From assembly GCA_018397055.1 (NCBI GenBank), contig JAGTQS010000018.1, positions 12,651 to 18,034 on the forward strand: 5,384 nucleotides of DNA, read 5' to 3'. This document shows positions 4,634 through 5,384 of the stretch, in pieces (within the stretch, counting starts at the first letter, position 1; every line of letters starts with the position of its first letter). The notes below the pieces were generated by a model. That model was not told the DNA's origin and made no database searches. It saw only the letters and a program-made list of their open reading frames with translations. The translations under genes were made by a program, and so were the position numbers. Source of the stretch: Candidatus Bathyarchaeota archaeon (GTDB lineage Archaea > Thermoproteota > Bathyarchaeia > Bathyarchaeales > DTEX01).

Positions 4634-5384
4634 ATGGATTTGGACAGATCTTCGCAAATTTCGGGTTTCTACAAGCTTAACATAGACGAAAGATTAAAGG
4701 CTATAAAAGAGTTTGCTAGCTTAACCGATGAAGAAGTTAATCTCCTAAAGTCCACTGGCAGCCTGCAACTAGATTTAGCTGACCGCATGATTGAGAATGT
4801 TGTTGGAACCTTTCCGTTGCCCCTTGGAATTGCCGTGAACTTTCTGATAAATGGTAAAGACTACCTTATTCCAATGGTGATTGAGGAACCCTCAGTTGTT
4901 GCAGCGGCAAGCTACGCCGCGAAAATGGCAAGAAGCAAGGGAGGCTTTTTCACAAGCAGCACAGAACCCGTCATGAGGGGACAGATCCAAACAGTTAAGG
5001 TTCCAGACCCATACAGGGCGAAGATGGCAATTTTGGACTCCAAGGAAGAAATTCTCAAAAAGGCTAATGACCAAGATCCCCTTCTAGTTTCAGTTGGCGG
5101 GGGAGCAAAAGATCTGCAGGTGAAAGTAATTGATACCCCCCGCGGCCAGATGGTAATAACTGAACTGCTTGTTGACTGTAGGGACGCAATGGGTGCTAAT
5201 GCAGTGAACACGATGGCGGAAGCTGTTGCGCCGATGATAGAAAGGATAACTAAGGGCAAAGTGTTCTTGAGAATCATTTCGAACCTTGCAACTGAACGGT
5301 TGGCAAGAGCTTGGACAGTCGTAGATGAAGAAGCAGTTGGAGGAGAGGAGGTTGTTGACGGAATTAAAAATAGAGACCCTAACA
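4634..5384 (+). CDS. hmgA: Class II 3-hydroxy-3-methylglutaryl-CoA reductase (3' end cut by window edge)
   Basis: The 250 visible residues align almost without gaps to the remembered Pseudomonas mevalonii class II enzyme. Matches include MIENVVGTFPLPLGIAVNF (52-70), EEPSVVAAASYAAKMAR (84-100), GGFFTSST (103-110), DTPRG (167-171) and the dinucleotide-binding stretch DCRDAMGANAVNTMAEAVAP (181-200). The enzyme reduces HMG-CoA to mevalonate with two NAD(P)H, feeding archaeal isoprenoid lipid synthesis; the class II name 'degradative' reflects the Pseudomonas role. Glu85 corresponds to catalytic Glu83. The catalytic Lys and Asp (Lys267 and Asp283 in P. mevalonii) and the final His region lie beyond the edge. 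Asp148 aligns with Asp146, which favours NADH in P. mevalonii, so NADH preference is possible. The ATG at 4634 follows GGAGAG at 4626-4631; the ATG at 4624 is in another frame. About 58% of the usual length of about 430 residues is present. Confidence 0.95.
   Translation, partial: MDLDRSSQISGFYKLNIDERLKAIKEFASLTDEEVNLLKSTGSLQLDLADRMIENVVGTFPLPLGIAVNFLINGKDYLIPMVIEEPSVVAAASYAAKMARSKGGFFTSSTEPVMRGQIQTVKVPDPYRAKMAILDSKEEILKKANDQDPLLVSVGGGAKDLQVKVIDTPRGQMVITELLVDCRDAMGANAVNTMAEAVAPMIERITKGKVFLRIISNLATERLARAWTVVDEEAVGGEEVVDGIKNRDPN

Noticed and set aside
4892..5277. Minus-strand frames opposite the HMG-CoA reductase
   Set aside because: The plus strand encodes a long, clearly homologous reductase here, so these are antisense shadows.
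1..5384. CRISPR arrays, insertion sequences, tRNA or rRNA genes
   Set aside because: Reading through the intergenic stretches (2974-3199, 3500-3662, 4475-4633) showed no spaced direct repeats, transposase genes or tRNA-like cloverleaf motifs.

Overview
The window reads as a piece of an archaeal chromosome, most likely from the TACK group (Bathyarchaeia, Thaumarchaeota, Aigarchaeota and relatives). The main evidence is a Cdv (archaeal ESCRT) cell-division cluster that includes CdvA, a protein known from TACK lineages and not from Euryarchaeota. Supporting signs are Shine-Dalgarno (SD) sites of the GGTGA/GAGGTG type, TTG starts, TATA-like promoters and T-rich terminators. A class II HMG-CoA reductase is compatible with Bathyarchaeia-like archaea, but I cannot fix the phylum from this window. 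No mobile element, CRISPR array, tRNA or rRNA was seen.

Positions 1-2973 (minus strand) hold the Cdv cluster, transcribed right to left. The order is a CdvB-type ESCRT-III paralogue without a winged helix, then CdvA, then CdvB with a C-terminal winged helix, then CdvC (a Vps4-like AAA+ ATPase, cut by the left window edge). Gaps are 30, 40 and 5 nt, so this is very probably one operon. The expected contact elements are visible: an MIT domain on CdvC, proline-rich MIM2-like motifs on both ESCRT-III proteins, a winged helix on CdvB, and a short C-terminal beta-strand-like tail on CdvA that could be its ESCRT-III-binding (E3B) peptide. Inferred working order: CdvA marks the membrane at midcell, recruits CdvB, the second ESCRT-III protein co-polymerises, and CdvC remodels the filaments with ATP.

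Positions 2974-3199 hold the AT-rich leader and putative promoter of the cdv operon, plus a T-rich terminator for the gene before it. Positions 3200-3499 (minus) encode an unrecognised 99-residue protein starting with TTG. Positions 3500-3662 are a divergent promoter region with an 8-bp inverted repeat. Positions 3663-3926 (plus) encode a small two-helix membrane protein. It converges on 3938-4474 (minus), a zinc-ribbon protein with an NTF2/SnoaL-like domain. Positions 4475-4633 form another divergent promoter region. From 4634 to the right edge (plus) lies the N-terminal part of a class II HMG-CoA reductase, the mevalonate-forming enzyme needed for archaeal isoprenoid lipids.

The cdv cluster is a coherent functional unit. 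The reductase relates to it only loosely, as a supplier of membrane lipid precursors. The three small genes between have no demonstrable link to either. I do not see a wholly new system; the most notable point is the four-gene Cdv layout with a second ESCRT-III gene at its head.
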